Shown here: positions 41,950 through 52,443 of the stretch, one piece after another | How positions within the stretch are numbered: the stretch's first letter is position 1 | How the letters are laid out: each line of letters begins with the position of its first letter | Source: Streptomyces abyssomicinicus | GTDB lineage: Bacteria > Actinomycetota > Actinomycetes > Streptomycetales > Streptomycetaceae | Assembly (NCBI RefSeq): GCF_008974245.1 | Contig: NZ_BBZI01000012.1 | Location: forward strand, 62,001 to 126,000 | Length of the DNA stretch: 64,000 nt | Direction: 5' to 3' | The notes under the pieces: model-generated | Told to the model about the DNA's origin: nothing | Seen by the model: only the letters and a program-made list of their open reading frames with translations | Databases searched by the model: none | Made by a program: the position numbers and the translations under genes

Positions 41950-42909
41950 TCAGTCCTCCGAACCCGGCCCTGAGCCCGATCCCGGTCCGGAACCCGGACC
42001 GGGCCCCTGCGGCGGTTCCTCGTCGTCCCCCGCCTTGGGCGGCCTGCCCGGACGGGACCGGCCCCCCGGAGTGTCACGGCGGCGCAGGTACCGCTCGAAC
42101 TCGCGGGCGATCGCCTCGCCGGAGGCCTCCGGGAGGTCCGCGGTGTCCCGGGCCTCCTCCAGGGTCTGCACGTACTCGGCGACCTCGCTGTCCTCGGCGG
42201 CCAGCTGGTCCACGCCGACCTGCCAGGCCCGCGCGTCCTCCGGGAGCTCACCCAGCGGGACGCGGATGTCGATCAGGTCCTCCAGCCGGTTCAGCAGCGC
42301 CAGCGTGGCCTTCGGGTTCGGCGGCTGCGACACGTAGTGCGGCACCGCCGCCCACAGGCTCACCGCCGGCACCCCGGCATGCGTGCAGGCCTCCTGGAGC
42401 ACGCCGACGATGCCGGTCGGACCCTCGTACTTGGTCTCCTCCAGGTCCATCCGCCGCGCCAGGTCGGCGTCGGAGGTGGTCCCGCTGATCGGCACCGGCC
42501 GGGTGTGGGGGGTGTCGCCGAGCAGCGCGCCCAGGATCACCACCAGCTCCACACCCAGCTCGTGGGCGAAGCCGAGCAGCTCGTTGCAGAACGTGCGCCA
42601 GCGCATGGACGGCTCGATGCCGCGGACCAGCACCAGGTCGCGCGGCTTGTCCCCGCCGACGCGCACCACCGAGAGCCGGGTCGTCGGCCAGGTGATCTTC
42701 CTGACCCCGTGGTCCAGCCAGACCGTGGGGCGGTTGACCTGGAAGTCGTAGTAGTCCTCGGCGTCGAGCGCCGCGAACACCTCGCCCTTCCACTCCTTCT
42801 CGAGATGCGCGACCGCGGCGGAGGCGGCGTCACCGGCATCGTTCCAGCCCTCGAACGCGGCCACCATGACCGGGTCGATCAGCTCGGGTACCCCCTCGAG
42901 CTCGATCAC
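41950..42909 (-). CDS. parJ: PAC2-family protein, ParJ-like ParA partner
   Basis: The 319-residue protein has a PAC2 (proteasome assembly chaperone-like) domain: VMVAAFEGWNDAGDAASAA, RPTVWLDHGVRKITWP, LVLVRGIEPSMRW, LGALLGDTPHTRPVPISGTTSD, GPTGIVGVLQEACTHAGVP and WAAVPHYVSQPPNPKATLALL. The C-terminal tail is a low-complexity GPGSGPGS. In S. coelicolor the matching gene (SCO1662) is parJ, whose product interacts with ParA and affects chromosome segregation during sporulation; from memory, I infer orthology from neighbours. GTG with GGAGG about 6 nt upstream is the likely start. Confidence 0.87.
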   Translation of the reverse strand: MIELEGVPELIDPVMVAAFEGWNDAGDAASAAVAHLEKEWKGEVFAALDAEDYYDFQVNRPTVWLDHGVRKITWPTTRLSVVRVGGDKPRDLVLVRGIEPSMRWRTFCNELLGFAHELGVELVVILGALLGDTPHTRPVPISGTTSDADLARRMDLEETKYEGPTGIVGVLQEACTHAGVPAVSLWAAVPHYVSQPPNPKATLALLNRLEDLIDIRVPLGELPEDARAWQVGVDQLAAEDSEVAEYVQTLEEARDTADLPEASGEAIAREFERYLRRRDTPGGRSRPGRPPKAGDDEEPPQGPGPGSGPGSGSGPGSED

Positions 42910-43105
42910 CCAGCGCCTCCTTCCGACGTGCCCTCGCGTACGCCCCAACCTTACGGCGTAGGAGGGGACTGCCCGCAGCCCCCTCGTACGGCCGGTGAGC
43001 GATCACTGCCCCGCCTCGTGCGGGCGCACACCCACAGCGCACACACGGCGCGCACACCCTGCCCGCACACCGCCGCGAGGACCCGCCGGGCGCGGCAGCG
43101 GGGGC

Positions 43106-43148
43106 GGCGGCCCCGGCGCCGGATCGTCCTCCCGGCGCCGGGGCCGCC
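43106..43148 (-). terminator. 17-bp perfect hairpin after glpK
   Basis: Two exact 17-nt arms (GGCGGCCCCGGCGCCGG and complement) with a 9-nt loop lie immediately beyond the glpK stop at 43155 (leftward). Confidence 0.9.
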
Positions 43149-43154
43149 GGCGCG

Positions 43155-44687
43155 TCACTCCTCGACCCAGTCCATCGTCCGCCGCACCGCCTTCAGCCAG
43201 TTCCGGTACTCGCGGTCCCGCACCTCGGCGTCCATCCGCGGCGTCCACTCGGCGTCCTGGCGCCAGTTGGCGCGCAGTTCGTCGACGCCCTTCCAGAAAC
43301 CGACGGCCAGACCCGCCGCGTAGGCGGCGCCGAGGCAGGTCGTCTCGGACACCTCGGGGCGCACGACGGGGGCGTCGAGGCAGTCGGACAGGATCTGCAT
43401 CAGCAGGTCGTTGCCGGTCATGCCGCCGTCCACCCGCAGGGTGGCGAGCTGCACGCCGGAGTCCTTGGCCATGGCGTCGGTGATCTCCCGGGTCTGCCAG
43501 GCCGTGGCCTCCAGGACGGCCCGCGCCAGGTGCGCCTTGGTGACGTACCGGGTGAGCCCGGCGATCACCCCGCGGGCGTCGGAGCGCCAGTACGGGGCGT
43601 ACAGGCCGGAGAACGCGGGCACGAAGTAGGCGCCGCCGTTGTCCTCCACCGATGCGGCCAGCGGCTCGATCTCGGCGGCGTCGGCGATCAGCCCCATCTG
43701 GTCGCGCATCCACTGCACCAGCGAGCCGGTGACCGCGATGGAGCCCTCCAGCGCGTAGACCGGCTTCTGGTCGCCGATCCGGTAGCCCACCGTGGTGATC
43801 AGGCCGCTGTAGGAGTTGATGATCTTCTCGCCGGTGTTCATCAGCAGGAAGGTGCCGGTGCCGTAGGTCGACTTGCCCTCGCCCTCGGCGAAGCAGGTCT
43901 GGCCGAACAGCGCGGCCTGCTGGTCACCCAGCGCCGAGGCGACCGGGATCCCCTCCAGCAGCTCGCCGAGGTCCCCGCCGCCGACCTGCCCGTACACCTC
44001 GGCCGAGGAGCGGATCCGCGGCAGCATCGCGGTGGGCACGCCGATCGACTCGCAGATCCGCTCGTCCCAGTCCAGGGTGCGCAGGTTCATCAGCAGGGTG
44101 CGGGATGCGTTGGTGACGTCGGTGACGTGCCGGCCGCCGTTCACCCCGCCGGTCAGGTTCCAGATCACCCAGCTGTCCATGGTGCCGAAGAGGACGTCCC
44201 CGGCCTCCGCCCGCTCCCGCAGGCCGTCCACCCGGTCCAGCAGCCAGCGCGCCTTGGGACCGGCGAAGTAGGAGGCCAGCGGCAGGCCGGTCTCCCGGCG
44301 GAACCGGTCCTGGCCCACGTTGCGGCCCAGCTCCCGGCAGAGCGCGTCGGTGCGGGTGTCCTGCCAGACGATGGCGTTGTGCACCGGCAGGCCGGTGTGC
44401 CGGTCCCACAGCACGGTGGTCTCGCGCTGGTTGGTGATGCCGATGGCCACGATGTCCTTGCGGGTGACGCCCGCCGCCCTGATGGCCCCGGCGACCACCT
44501 CCTGGACGTTGGTCCAGATCTCCATCGCGTCGTGCTCCACCCAGCCCGGTTGGGGGAGGATCTGTTCGTGCTCCTTCTGGTCGACCGCGACGATCCGGCC
44601 GTCGCGGTCGAAGACGATGCAGCGGCTGGACGTCGTGCCCTGGTCGATGGCCGCGATGTACGGGCCGGAGCTCTTCTTGTCGGTCAC
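43155..44687 (-). CDS. glpK: Glycerol kinase
   Basis: This 510-residue FGGY-type kinase makes sn-glycerol 3-phosphate from glycerol. Key parts: [15 protein letters not shown] (ATP site), [45 protein letters not shown], and the C-terminal [15 protein letters not shown]. Length and motifs are standard. The GTG start has GGGGAG upstream. It lies 122 bp after glpF in the same direction, so they form an operon with glycerol uptake first. A strong hairpin ends the operon, so the glycerol-3-phosphate dehydrogenase gene usually found next (glpD) is not in it. Confidence 0.96.
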   Translation of the reverse strand: MTDKKSSGPYIAAIDQGTTSSRCIVFDRDGRIVAVDQKEHEQILPQPGWVEHDAMEIWTNVQEVVAGAIRAAGVTRKDIVAIGITNQRETTVLWDRHTGLPVHNAIVWQDTRTDALCRELGRNVGQDRFRRETGLPLASYFAGPKARWLLDRVDGLRERAEAGDVLFGTMDSWVIWNLTGGVNGGRHVTDVTNASRTLLMNLRTLDWDERICESIGVPTAMLPRIRSSAEVYGQVGGGDLGELLEGIPVASALGDQQAALFGQTCFAEGEGKSTYGTGTFLLMNTGEKIINSYSGLITTVGYRIGDQKPVYALEGSIAVTGSLVQWMRDQMGLIADAAEIEPLAASVEDNGGAYFVPAFSGLYAPYWRSDARGVIAGLTRYVTKAHLARAVLEATAWQTREITDAMAKDSGVQLATLRVDGGMTGNDLLMQILSDCLDAPVVRPEVSETTCLGAAYAAGLAVGFWKGVDELRANWRQDAEWTPRMDAEVRDREYRNWLKAVRRTMDWVEE

Positions 44688-44809
44688 TGGTCACTCCCCG
44701 AGGTGTGCGGACGGGTACGTGCGGGTGGGTGGTGCCTGCCTCACTGCGCTGCCTGCCTCACGGCGCTGCCTGACTCACCGCGCCGGATCTCCCCCGGGCG
44801 CATGCTCCC

Positions 44810-45625
44810 TCAAGCGAAGAGCGCCCGGTAGAGACCCGCCGCGACGACCGCGCCGATCAGCGGACCGACGACCGGCACCCACGCGTACCCCCAGTCGGAG
44901 CCGCCCTTGTTGGGCAGCGGGAGGAGGGCGTGCACCAGGCGCGGGCCGAGGTCACGGGCCGGGTTGATCGCGTATCCGGTGGGCCCGCCGAGCGACAGGC
45001 CGATCGAGACCACGAGCAGGGCGGTGATCAGTCCGCCCAGCGGGCCCAGGCCGTCGCCCTCGGCGTTGAGGCCCTGGGTGAGCACGCCCAGCAGCAGGAC
45101 GACGGTGCCGATGACCTCCGTCGCCAGGTTCAGCAGCGGCCTGCGGATCTCCGGGCCGGTCGAGAAGACGCCCAGTACCGGTCCCGCGTCCGGTTCCCGC
45201 GCCTCCAGCGCCTTGCCGGTGGCGGTCGGTGTCTTCTGCGCACCGGGGCCGCCGACGGTCTCGTGGTCGGTCAGGTGGGCATGGAACTGTCCGTAGTAGG
45301 CGACCCAGACCAGGGTCGCCCCGATCATCGCGCCGGCCATCTGCCCGGCCCAGTACAGCGGCAGGTCCGCCCAGGACGTGCCGCCGTCCAGTGCCAGGGC
45401 CAGCGTGACCGCCGGATTGAGATGGGCCCCGGAGACGGGTCCCGTGGCGTAGACCGCGACCATCACGGCCAGGCCCCAGCCGAAGGCGATGGAGAGCCAT
45501 CCGGCGTTTCGGGCCTTGGACGCCTTGAGTGTGACGGCGGCGCAGACGCCGGCGCCGAGGAGGATGAGAAGAGCCGTCCCTACTGTCTCGCCGATGAGGA
45601 TCTGGGAGCTCGTCATCCTCCGCAT
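44810..45625 (-). CDS. glpF: Glycerol uptake facilitator (aquaglyceroporin)
   Basis: A 271-residue MIP channel with six helices and two NPA boxes: [13 protein letters not shown] and [13 protein letters not shown]. The Asp after the second NPAR is the aquaglyceroporin signature, so glycerol and not only water passes. An inserted loop of about 40 residues ([24 protein letters not shown]) between helices 3 and 4 is longer than in E. coli GlpF. The ATG at MRRMTSS is used; ATG three codons later is directly behind GGAGG with no gap. It heads the glpF-glpK operon. The expected regulator gylR is not present upstream; metH is divergent instead. Confidence 0.92.
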   Translation of the reverse strand: MRRMTSSQILIGETVGTALLILLGAGVCAAVTLKASKARNAGWLSIAFGWGLAVMVAVYATGPVSGAHLNPAVTLALALDGGTSWADLPLYWAGQMAGAMIGATLVWVAYYGQFHAHLTDHETVGGPGAQKTPTATGKALEAREPDAGPVLGVFSTGPEIRRPLLNLATEVIGTVVLLLGVLTQGLNAEGDGLGPLGGLITALLVVSIGLSLGGPTGYAINPARDLGPRLVHALLPLPNKGGSDWGYAWVPVVGPLIGAVVAAGLYRALFA

Positions 45626-45839
45626 GGTAATGACGAGACACGTGGGGCGACACCTGAGCGTGACGGCGCGATTACGCCATGATCCGGTCCGGGTGCGAGG
45701 TGCCCCCATCCGGAGTCCGCGAAGTGGACCGGGACGCCGCTTCGTGGACGGCCGGGCTAGGCTGATCCGGTGCGCACCCCGCGGAATCGGTCCGCGACAG
45801 CGCAAAGCCGACAGCCGTCGCATCCCAGGGAGCAGCTCC

Positions 45840-48800
45840 ATGGCCTCGTCGCCGTCCCCGTCCGCAGCCGACGCCCGTGCCCGCGTCTCCGCCCTCCGAG
45901 AGGCCCTGGCCACCCGCGTGGTGGTCGCCGACGGGGCGATGGGCACGATGCTCCAGGCGCAGGACCCCACCCTGGAGGACTTCCAGGACCTCGAGGGATG
46001 CAACGAGATCCTGAACGTCACCCGCCCGGACATCGTCCGTTCGGTGCATGACGCCTACCTCGAGGTGGGGGTCGACTGCGTGGAGACCAACACCTTCGGC
46101 GCGAACCACACCGCCGCCGCCGAGTACGACATCGCCGACCGGGTCCACGAGCTCTCCGAGGCCGGTGCCCGGATCGCCCGTGAGGCGGCCGACGACTTCA
46201 CCGCCCGCACCGGCGCGCAGCGCTGGGTGCTGGGTTCCATGGGCCCGGGCACCAAGCTGCCCACCCTGGGCCACATCGGCTACCCCGTGGTCCGCGACGG
46301 CTTCCAGGCCAACGCCGAGGGCCTGCTCGGCGGCGGCGCCGACGCCCTGATCGTGGAGACCACCCAGGACCTGCTGCAGACCAAGGCCGCCGTCGTCGGC
46401 GCCCGCCGCGCCATGGAGGCCACCGGCGTCCAGGTGCCGCTGCTGGTGTCGATGGCGTTCGAGACCACCGGCACCATGCTGCTCGGTTCCGAGATCGGCG
46501 CCGCGCTCACCGCGCTGGAGCCGCTCGGCATCGACATGATCGGCCTGAACTGCTCGACCGGCCCCGCCGAGATGACCGAGCACCTGCGCTACCTGGCCCG
46601 GCACGCCCGCATCCCGCTGCTGTGCATGCCCAACGCCGGCCTGCCCGTCCTCACCAAGGACGGGGCGCACTTCCCGCTGGACGCCGAGGGCCTGGCCGAC
46701 GCCCAGCAGGACTTCGTCCGCGACTACGGCCTCTCCCTGGTCGGCGGCTGCTGCGGCACCACGCCGGAGCACCTGCGCCAGGTGGTCGAGCGCGTCCGGG
46801 GCGCCGCCCCCGCCGAGCGCGACCCGCGCCCCGAGCCCGGCGCCGCCTCGCTGTACCAGACGGTGCCCTTCCGCCAGGACACCTCGTACCTCGCCATCGG
46901 CGAGCGCACCAACGCCAACGGGTCGAAGAAGTTCCGCGAGGCCATGCTGGAGGGCCGCTGGGACGACTGCGTGGAGATGGCCCGCGAGCAGATCCGCGAG
47001 GGCGCGCACATGCTCGACCTGTGCGTGGACTACGTGGGCCGGGACGGCGTCGCCGACATGGCGGAGCTCGCCGGCCGCTTCGCGACCGCCTCCACCCTGC
47101 CGATCGTGCTCGACTCCACCGAGGTGGACGTGCTGCGGGCCGGCCTGGAGAAGCTGGGCGGGCGCGCCGTCATCAACTCCGTCAACTACGAGGACGGCGC
47201 CGGCCCCGAGTCGCGCTTCGCCAAGGTCACCGAACTCGCCCGGGAGCACGGCGCGGCGCTGATCGCGCTGACCATCGACGAGGTGGGCCAGGCCCGCACG
47301 GCCGAGAAGAAGGTCGAGATCGCCGAGCGGCTGATCGACGACCTGACGGGCAACTACGGCATCCAGGAGTCGGACATCCTGGTCGACTGCCTGACCTTCA
47401 CCATCTGTACCGGCCAGGAGGAGTCCCGCAAGGACGGCGTCGCCACCATCGAGGCGATCCGCGAGCTCAAGCGCCGCCGCCCGGACGTGCAGACCACGCT
47501 CGGCCTGTCCAACATCTCCTTCGGCCTCAACCCGGCCGCCCGCATCCTGCTCAACTCCGTCTTCCTCGACGAGTGCGTGAAGGCGGGCCTGGACTCGGCG
47601 ATCGTGCACGCCAGCAAGATCCTCCCGATCGCCCGGTTCAGCGAGGAGGAGGTCACCACCGCGCTGGACCTGGTGTACGACCGCCGCCGCGAGGGCTACG
47701 ACCCGCTGCAGAAGCTCATGCAGCTGTTCGAGGGCGCCACCGCCAAGTCGCTCAAGGCCGGCAAGGCCGAGGAACTGGCGGCGCTGCCGCTGGAGGAGCG
47801 TCTCAAGCGGCGCATCATCGACGGCGAGCGCAACGGCCTGGAGGCCGACCTCGACGAGGCGCTGACCACCCGCAAGGCCCTCGATATCGTCAACGACACG
47901 CTGCTGGACGGCATGAAGGTGGTCGGCGAGCTGTTCGGCTCCGGCCAGATGCAGCTGCCGTTCGTCCTCCAGTCCGCCGAGGTGATGAAGAACGCGGTCG
48001 CCCACCTCGAGCCGCACATGGAGAAGACCGACGAGGCGGGCAAGGGCACCATCGTGCTGGCCACCGTCCGTGGCGACGTGCACGACATCGGCAAGAACCT
48101 CGTCGACATCATCCTCAGCAACAACGGCTACAACGTCGTCAACCTCGGCATCAAGCAGCCGGTCTCGGCGATCCTGGACGCGGCCGAGGAGCACAACGCG
48201 GACGTGGTCGGCATGTCCGGCCTGCTGGTGAAGTCCACGGTGATCATGAAGGAGAACCTGGAGGAGCTGAACCAGCGCGGCCTGGCCGCCCGCTTCCCGG
48301 TGATCCTCGGCGGCGCGGCCCTGACCCGCGCCTACGTCGAGCAGGACCTGCACGAGATCTACCAGGGCGAGGTCCGTTACGCCCGCGACGCCTTCGAGGG
48401 CCTGCGCCTGATGGACGCGCTGATCGGCATCAAGCGCGGCGTGCCCGGCGCCAAGCTGCCGGAGCTGCGGCAGCGGCGGGTGAAGGCGGCCCCCGCCCTC
48501 CAGGTGGAGGAGCGCGCGGAGGAGGGGCCGGTCCGCTCGGACGTGGCCACCGACAACCCGGTGCCCGCTCCGCCCTTCTGGGGGACCCGGGTGGTCAAGG
48601 GCGTGCAGCTCAAGGAGTACGCCTCCTGGCTCGACGAGGGCGCGCTGTTCAAGGGCCAGTGGGGCCTGAAGCAGGCCCGCACCGGCGACGGACCGACCTA
48701 CGAGGAACTGGTCGAGACCGAGGGCCGCCCGCGGCTGCGCGGCCTGCTGGACCGGCTGCAGACGGAGAACCTGCTGGAGGCCGCCGTCGTGTACGGCTAC

Positions 48801-49355
48801 TTCCCCTGTGTCTCCAAGGGCGACGACCTGATCCTGCTGGACGAGGACGGCGGCGAGCGCACCCGGTTCACCTTCCCCCGCCAGCGCCGCGGCCGCCGGC
48901 TCTGCCTGGCCGACTTCTTCCGCCCCCAGGAGTCCGGGGAGACCGACGTGGTCGGCCTCCAGGTCGTCACCGTCGGCTCGAGGATCGGCGAGGAGACCGC
49001 CCGGCTGTTCGCCGCCGACTCCTACCGCGAGTACCTGGAGCTCCACGGCCTGTCCGTGCAGCTCGCCGAGGCGCTCGCCGAGTACTGGCACGCCCGGGTC
49101 CGCTCCGAGCTCGGCTACGCCGGCGAGGACCCGGACGACATGGGCGGCATGTTCGAGCTCAAGTACCGCGGCGCCCGCTTCTCCCTGGGCTACGGGGCCT
49201 GCCCCGACCTGGAGGACCGGGCCAAGATCGCCGAGCTGCTGAGGCCCGAGCGCATCGGCGTCCACCTCTCCGAGGAGTTCCAGCTCCATCCGGAGCAGTC
49301 GACCGACGCCATCGTCATCCACCACCCGGAGGCGAAGTACTTCAACGCCCGCTGA
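45840..49355 (+). CDS. metH: Cobalamin-dependent methionine synthase
   Basis: The 1171-residue multidomain enzyme transfers methyl from methyl-THF via cobalamin to homocysteine. In order: homocysteine-binding Zn domain ([11 protein letters not shown] ... [10 protein letters not shown], the three Cys ligands), pterin-binding domain ([13 protein letters not shown]), cobalamin cap and Rossmann domain (DVHDIGKN with the axial His, and [12 protein letters not shown]), and AdoMet activation domain ([15 protein letters not shown], near the C-terminus). All key residues are intact and length is normal. GGGAG 7 nt before the ATG. It is divergent from glpF. I could not find a convincing cobalamin or SAM/SAH riboswitch in the 200-bp leader, which would be worth an RNA-family search. 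Confidence 0.97.
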   Translation: MASSPSPSAADARARVSALREALATRVVVADGAMGTMLQAQDPTLEDFQDLEGCNEILNVTRPDIVRSVHDAYLEVGVDCVETNTFGANHTAAAEYDIADRVHELSEAGARIAREAADDFTARTGAQRWVLGSMGPGTKLPTLGHIGYPVVRDGFQANAEGLLGGGADALIVETTQDLLQTKAAVVGARRAMEATGVQVPLLVSMAFETTGTMLLGSEIGAALTALEPLGIDMIGLNCSTGPAEMTEHLRYLARHARIPLLCMPNAGLPVLTKDGAHFPLDAEGLADAQQDFVRDYGLSLVGGCCGTTPEHLRQVVERVRGAAPAERDPRPEPGAASLYQTVPFRQDTSYLAIGERTNANGSKKFREAMLEGRWDDCVEMAREQIREGAHMLDLCVDYVGRDGVADMAELAGRFATASTLPIVLDSTEVDVLRAGLEKLGGRAVINSVNYEDGAGPESRFAKVTELAREHGAALIALTIDEVGQARTAEKKVEIAERLIDDLTGNYGIQESDILVDCLTFTICTGQEESRKDGVATIEAIRELKRRRPDVQTTLGLSNISFGLNPAARILLNSVFLDECVKAGLDSAIVHASKILPIARFSEEEVTTALDLVYDRRREGYDPLQKLMQLFEGATAKSLKAGKAEELAALPLEERLKRRIIDGERNGLEADLDEALTTRKALDIVNDTLLDGMKVVGELFGSGQMQLPFVLQSAEVMKNAVAHLEPHMEKTDEAGKGTIVLATVRGDVHDIGKNLVDIILSNNGYNVVNLGIKQPVSAILDAAEEHNADVVGMSGLLVKSTVIMKENLEELNQRGLAARFPVILGGAALTRAYVEQDLHEIYQGEVRYARDAFEGLRLMDALIGIKRGVPGAKLPELRQRRVKAAPALQVEERAEEGPVRSDVATDNPVPAPPFWGTRVVKGVQLKEYASWLDEGALFKGQWGLKQARTGDGPTYEELVETEGRPRLRGLLDRLQTENLLEAAVVYGYFPCVSKGDDLILLDEDGGERTRFTFPRQRRGRRLCLADFFRPQESGETDVVGLQVVTVGSRIGEETARLFAADSYREYLELHGLSVQLAEALAEYWHARVRSELGYAGEDPDDMGGMFELKYRGARFSLGYGACPDLEDRAKIAELLRPERIGVHLSEEFQLHPEQSTDAIVIHHPEAKYFNAR

Positions 49356-49443
49356 GCGCCGTCCGCGATCCGACGTCCGCCGTTCGCCGCCCGTCATGGA
49401 CGGGCGATCCGCCCGAACCGGTCGTACACTGGTCGATCCGCCG

Positions 49444-49485
49444 CAGGCCGGCCGCCCTCCCCGCGCGGGGAGGGCGGCCGGCCTG
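49444..49485 (+). terminator. 20-bp perfect hairpin after metH
   Basis: Arms 49444-49463 and 49466-49485 pair completely around CG. It starts about 90 bp past metH and about 50 bp before the HAD gene. Confidence 0.88.
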
Positions 49486-49533
49486 TCGGCCCCCGGCGTT
49501 CCTCAGCCCCTCTGCGCAAGGAGGTCTCCACGG

Positions 49534-50271
49534 ATGACCAGTACGGTCCCCGCCACCACGACCCGGACGGCCGAGGAGTCCGGCCTCCAGGCGGTACTGC
49601 TCGACATGGACGGCACCCTGGTGGACACCGAGGGCTTCTGGTGGGACGTGGAGCGGGAGGTCTTCGCGGCCCTGGGCCACACCCTTCAGGAGTCCTGGCG
49701 TGAGGTGGTCGTGGGCGGGCCCATGAGCCGCAGCGCCGGGTTCCTGATCGAGGCCACCGGCGCCGACATCGCGCTCGAGGAGCTCTCCGTCCTGCTCAAC
49801 CAGGGCTTCGAGGCGCGTATCGAGGAGCACCTGCCGCTGATGCCGGGCGCCGCCCGCCTGCTCGCCGAACTCCACGCCCACGACGTCCCCACCGCGCTCG
49901 TCTCCGCCTCGCACCGCCGGGTCATCGACCGGGTGCTCACCGCCCTGGGGGCCCACCACTTCCGCCTCACCGTGGCCGGTGACGAGGTCCCGCGCACCAA
50001 GCCGCACCCGGACCCCTACCTGCTCGCCGCGACCGGTCTCGGCGCCGACCCGGCCCGCTGCGCGGTCGTCGAGGACACCGCCACCGGTGTCGCCGCCGCC
50101 GAGGCGGCCGGCTGCCGGGTGGTCGTGGTGCCGTCCGTCGCCCCGCTGCGGCCGGGGCCCGGCCGCACCGTCGTGAAGTCGCTGGAAGAGGTCGACCTGC
50201 GTTTCCTGCGGTCGCTGATCCCCACTCATGAGGGCGTCCGGGGTATCCGGGGCGTCCTGGGCACGGAATAG
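49534..50271 (+). CDS. HAD-superfamily phosphatase
   Basis: This 245-residue HAD hydrolase has motif I LLDMDGTLVDTEGFW (both Asp), motif II LVSASHRR, a Lys of motif III in EVPRTKPHPDPYLLAA, and motif IV VVEDTATGVAAAEAAG. The cap is type C1 helical, as in phosphoglycolate/beta-phosphoglucomutase-like proteins. It removes phosphate from a small metabolite, not identifiable. An AAGGAGG site 8-9 nt before the ATG gives a sure start. A TTCG-loop hairpin follows the gene. Confidence 0.93.
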   Translation: MTSTVPATTTRTAEESGLQAVLLDMDGTLVDTEGFWWDVEREVFAALGHTLQESWREVVVGGPMSRSAGFLIEATGADIALEELSVLLNQGFEARIEEHLPLMPGAARLLAELHAHDVPTALVSASHRRVIDRVLTALGAHHFRLTVAGDEVPRTKPHPDPYLLAATGLGADPARCAVVEDTATGVAAAEAAGCRVVVVPSVAPLRPGPGRTVVKSLEEVDLRFLRSLIPTHEGVRGIRGVLGTE

Positions 50272-50296
50272 GCGCATCGCGTACACCATTCGTTCA

Positions 50297-50312
50297 CCCC
50301 GCTTCGGCGGGG
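50297..50312 (+). terminator. TTCG-loop hairpin after the HAD gene
   Basis: CCCCGC-TTCG-GCGGGG, a 6-bp stem with the very stable UUCG-type loop, ending 40 bp past the HAD stop. Short but compact. Confidence 0.65.
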
Positions 50313-50468
50313 CACTTACCCACCGTGTTTCCGGGAATACGAGAAAGGCGCACCGCCTCTCGATCACGGAGATAGCCGGGCCTGATTCCGGGTTTCTTTT
50401 CCGCCGATCAATCCTGTGACCTTCGCCACGTCGGAGGGGGTCGGTGGCGCCCGTGTTCCGTCGTGGAG

Positions 50469-50499
50469 CCCCCGTCGGTCCTTCCGGCGGGGGTTCTTT
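50469..50499 (+). terminator. Hairpin with T-tract in intergenic region
   Basis: CCCCCGTCGG pairs with CCGGCGGGGG (one G-U pair) with a short loop and is followed by TTCTTT. This is the most classical factor-independent terminator in the window and lies far from any upstream gene end. Confidence 0.75.
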
Positions 50500-50726
50500 G
50501 TGCCCGGTTTGGGGAAATGCCGCACGAATCCTTCCGCGGCGGCGTTGCCGCTGCGTCCGCGGCCGGTTCCGAAGCGTGACGGCAAATCAGTTGCGGTCCG
50601 TTCCGGGCGTCCGGGCGGCGGCGGCTAATGTCGGCCGCGAGAAACATCCTTCGCGCCCGCGACCCGACGCGCACCACCCTCGTCCCGCCGGGTACGCGGA
50701 AATCGACAGCCTGGAGACGTCCGAGC

Positions 50727-52334
50727 ATGAACCGCAAGACTCTGGCGCTGCCGGCCGTGATCGGCCTGGTGGCTCCCCTGATCGCCGCCTGCGGCGGATC
50801 CGACGGCGGTTCGGACGACACCTCGCTCAAGGTGGGCACCACCGACCGGATCTCCGCCTCGGCCGAGGCCCCCGCCCCGCTCGACCCCGCGTACGCGTAC
50901 GACGTCGGGAGCTGGAACATCCTCCGGCAGTCGCTGCAGACCCTCCTGGTCCAGCCCCGCGGCGGCGGCGACCCGCAGCCCGAGGCGGCCGAGCACTGCG
51001 CGTTCACCGACACGGGCAACGAGCGGTACTCCTGCACCCTCCGCAAGGACCTGAAGTTCGCCGACGGGGACCCCGTCACCGCGGACGACGTGAAGTACTC
51101 GGTCGAGCGGGTCCTGCGCATCGACTCGGAGAGCAGCGTCGCCGGTCTGCTCTCCACCGTGGACACGGTGGAGACCCGTGGCGACCGCGAGGTGGTCTTC
51201 CACCTGAACTCCGCCGACGCGACCTTCCCGTACAAGCTCTCCACCCCGGTCGCCGCCATCGTCGACCCGGACGAGTACCCCGAGGACCGGCTCCTCGACG
51301 GCTTCTCGGTGCACGGCTCGGGTCCGTACACCATGGAGGCCCAGGTCGAGGACGGCACCCTGGCGAAGGCCGTCTTCACCAGGAACCCGGATTACCACGG
51401 CTCGTTGGACGTCCGCAACGCGCGGGCCGAGCTGGTGGCCTTCGAGTCCGCCGAGGCGATGGGCACGGCCATAGCCGGGGGCGACATCGACGTGATGTCG
51501 CGGACGCTGACACCCGACCAGGTCAACGAGCTGGACGCCGAGCCCGACGACGGCATCGAGGTGGTCGAGATGTCCGGTCTGGACATCCGCTACCTCGCCT
51601 TCGACACCGACGCCCCCGCCGTGCAGAACAAGGCGGTCCGCCAGGCGATCGCGCAGGTCGTCGACCGCAACGAGCTGGTCGCCCGGGTGTACGGCGCCCA
51701 GTCCGAGCCGCTCTACTCGCTCGTCCCGGCCTCCCTGCCCGGGCACTCCAACGCCTTCCTGAACAAGTACGGTGAGCCGAGCGCCGCCAAGGCGGCCAAG
51801 ATCCTCGACGAGGCCGGCATCAGCACCCCGGTCCCGCTCGACCTGCACTTCACGCTCGACCACTACGGCTCCGCCACCGCGGAGGAGTTCGACGTGCTGG
51901 CCGACCAGCTCAACGCCAGCGGGCTGTTCACGGTGGGCGACCCCAAGGGCGCGCCGTGGAAGGAGTTCCGCCCGGCGTCCCTGAAGGGCAAGTACGAGGT
52001 CTGGGGCATGGGCTGGTTCCCCGACTTCCCGGACGCCGACAACTACCTGGCGCCGTTCCTCGACAAGAAGAACTTCCTCGGGTCCCCCTACGCCAACAGC
52101 AAGGTGCAGCAGATTCTGATCCCCCGTTCGCGGCGCGAGCCCGACCGGATGGACGCGGCGCCGAGCCTGACCGAGGTGCAGGACATCGTCGCCGAGGACG
52201 TACCGGTGCTGCCGCTGTGGCAGGGCAAGCAGTACATCGCCGCCCGCGACGACGTCACGGGCACCGCCTACGCGCTCAACTCCTCCTCCACGCTTCAGCT
52301 CTGGGAGCTGGGCAAGGGCGTCGGCTCCGAGTGA
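50727..52334 (+). CDS. ABC-transporter family-5 substrate-binding lipoprotein (1)
   Basis: A 535-residue peptide/nickel/opine-type binding protein. The lipoprotein signal has lipobox LIAAC with Cys22; the rest fits SBP_bac_5 (PLDPAYAYDVGSWNILRQSLQTLL, DDVKYSVERVL, PVRQAIAQVVDRNELV-like AVRQAIAQ). It captures an oligopeptide or similar solute outside the membrane. No permease or ATPase gene is adjacent, so it must share transport proteins encoded elsewhere. It precedes a second homolog of similar length (110 bp gap); they are paralogs only partly alike. Confidence 0.92.
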   Translation: MNRKTLALPAVIGLVAPLIAACGGSDGGSDDTSLKVGTTDRISASAEAPAPLDPAYAYDVGSWNILRQSLQTLLVQPRGGGDPQPEAAEHCAFTDTGNERYSCTLRKDLKFADGDPVTADDVKYSVERVLRIDSESSVAGLLSTVDTVETRGDREVVFHLNSADATFPYKLSTPVAAIVDPDEYPEDRLLDGFSVHGSGPYTMEAQVEDGTLAKAVFTRNPDYHGSLDVRNARAELVAFESAEAMGTAIAGGDIDVMSRTLTPDQVNELDAEPDDGIEVVEMSGLDIRYLAFDTDAPAVQNKAVRQAIAQVVDRNELVARVYGAQSEPLYSLVPASLPGHSNAFLNKYGEPSAAKAAKILDEAGISTPVPLDLHFTLDHYGSATAEEFDVLADQLNASGLFTVGDPKGAPWKEFRPASLKGKYEVWGMGWFPDFPDADNYLAPFLDKKNFLGSPYANSKVQQILIPRSRREPDRMDAAPSLTEVQDIVAEDVPVLPLWQGKQYIAARDDVTGTAYALNSSSTLQLWELGKGVGSE

Positions 52335-52390
52335 CCCCCCACCCGCCGGTCCCGTCCCGCGGGCCGGTGGGGACACCCCCCACATCGCAG

Positions 52391-52410
52391 CCGGACTCGG
52401 CCGAGTCCGG
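52391..52410. promoter_or_regulatory. 20-bp perfect palindrome before the second binding protein
   Basis: CCGGACTCGGCCGAGTCCGG is exactly self-complementary, located between the two binding-protein genes, 33 bp before the second start. It could be a terminator/attenuator hairpin or an operator. Confidence 0.55.
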
Positions 52411-52443
52411 TCTCCGTATCCAACGCACGACAAGGCTCATCAC

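Larger units (their letters stand above)
50272..50726. other. Long intergenic region with two hairpins, possible RNA gene
   Basis: 455 bp without a protein gene separate the HAD phosphatase and first solute-binding protein. It is less GC-rich than average near 50313-50420. There are two terminator-like hairpins, at 50297-50312 and 50469-50499. The stretch between them could encode a small RNA or be an attenuated leader of the binding-protein gene. Confidence 0.5.

Noticed and set aside
45640-45839. metH leader searched for cobalamin, SAM or SAH riboswitch
   Set aside because: No conserved core or B12-box-like segment was found by eye; a covariance search would be decisive.
45672-49397. 1241-codon antisense frame opposite metH
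   Set aside because: High-GC third-position shadow; metH has intact domains and ribosome site, the antisense product has none.
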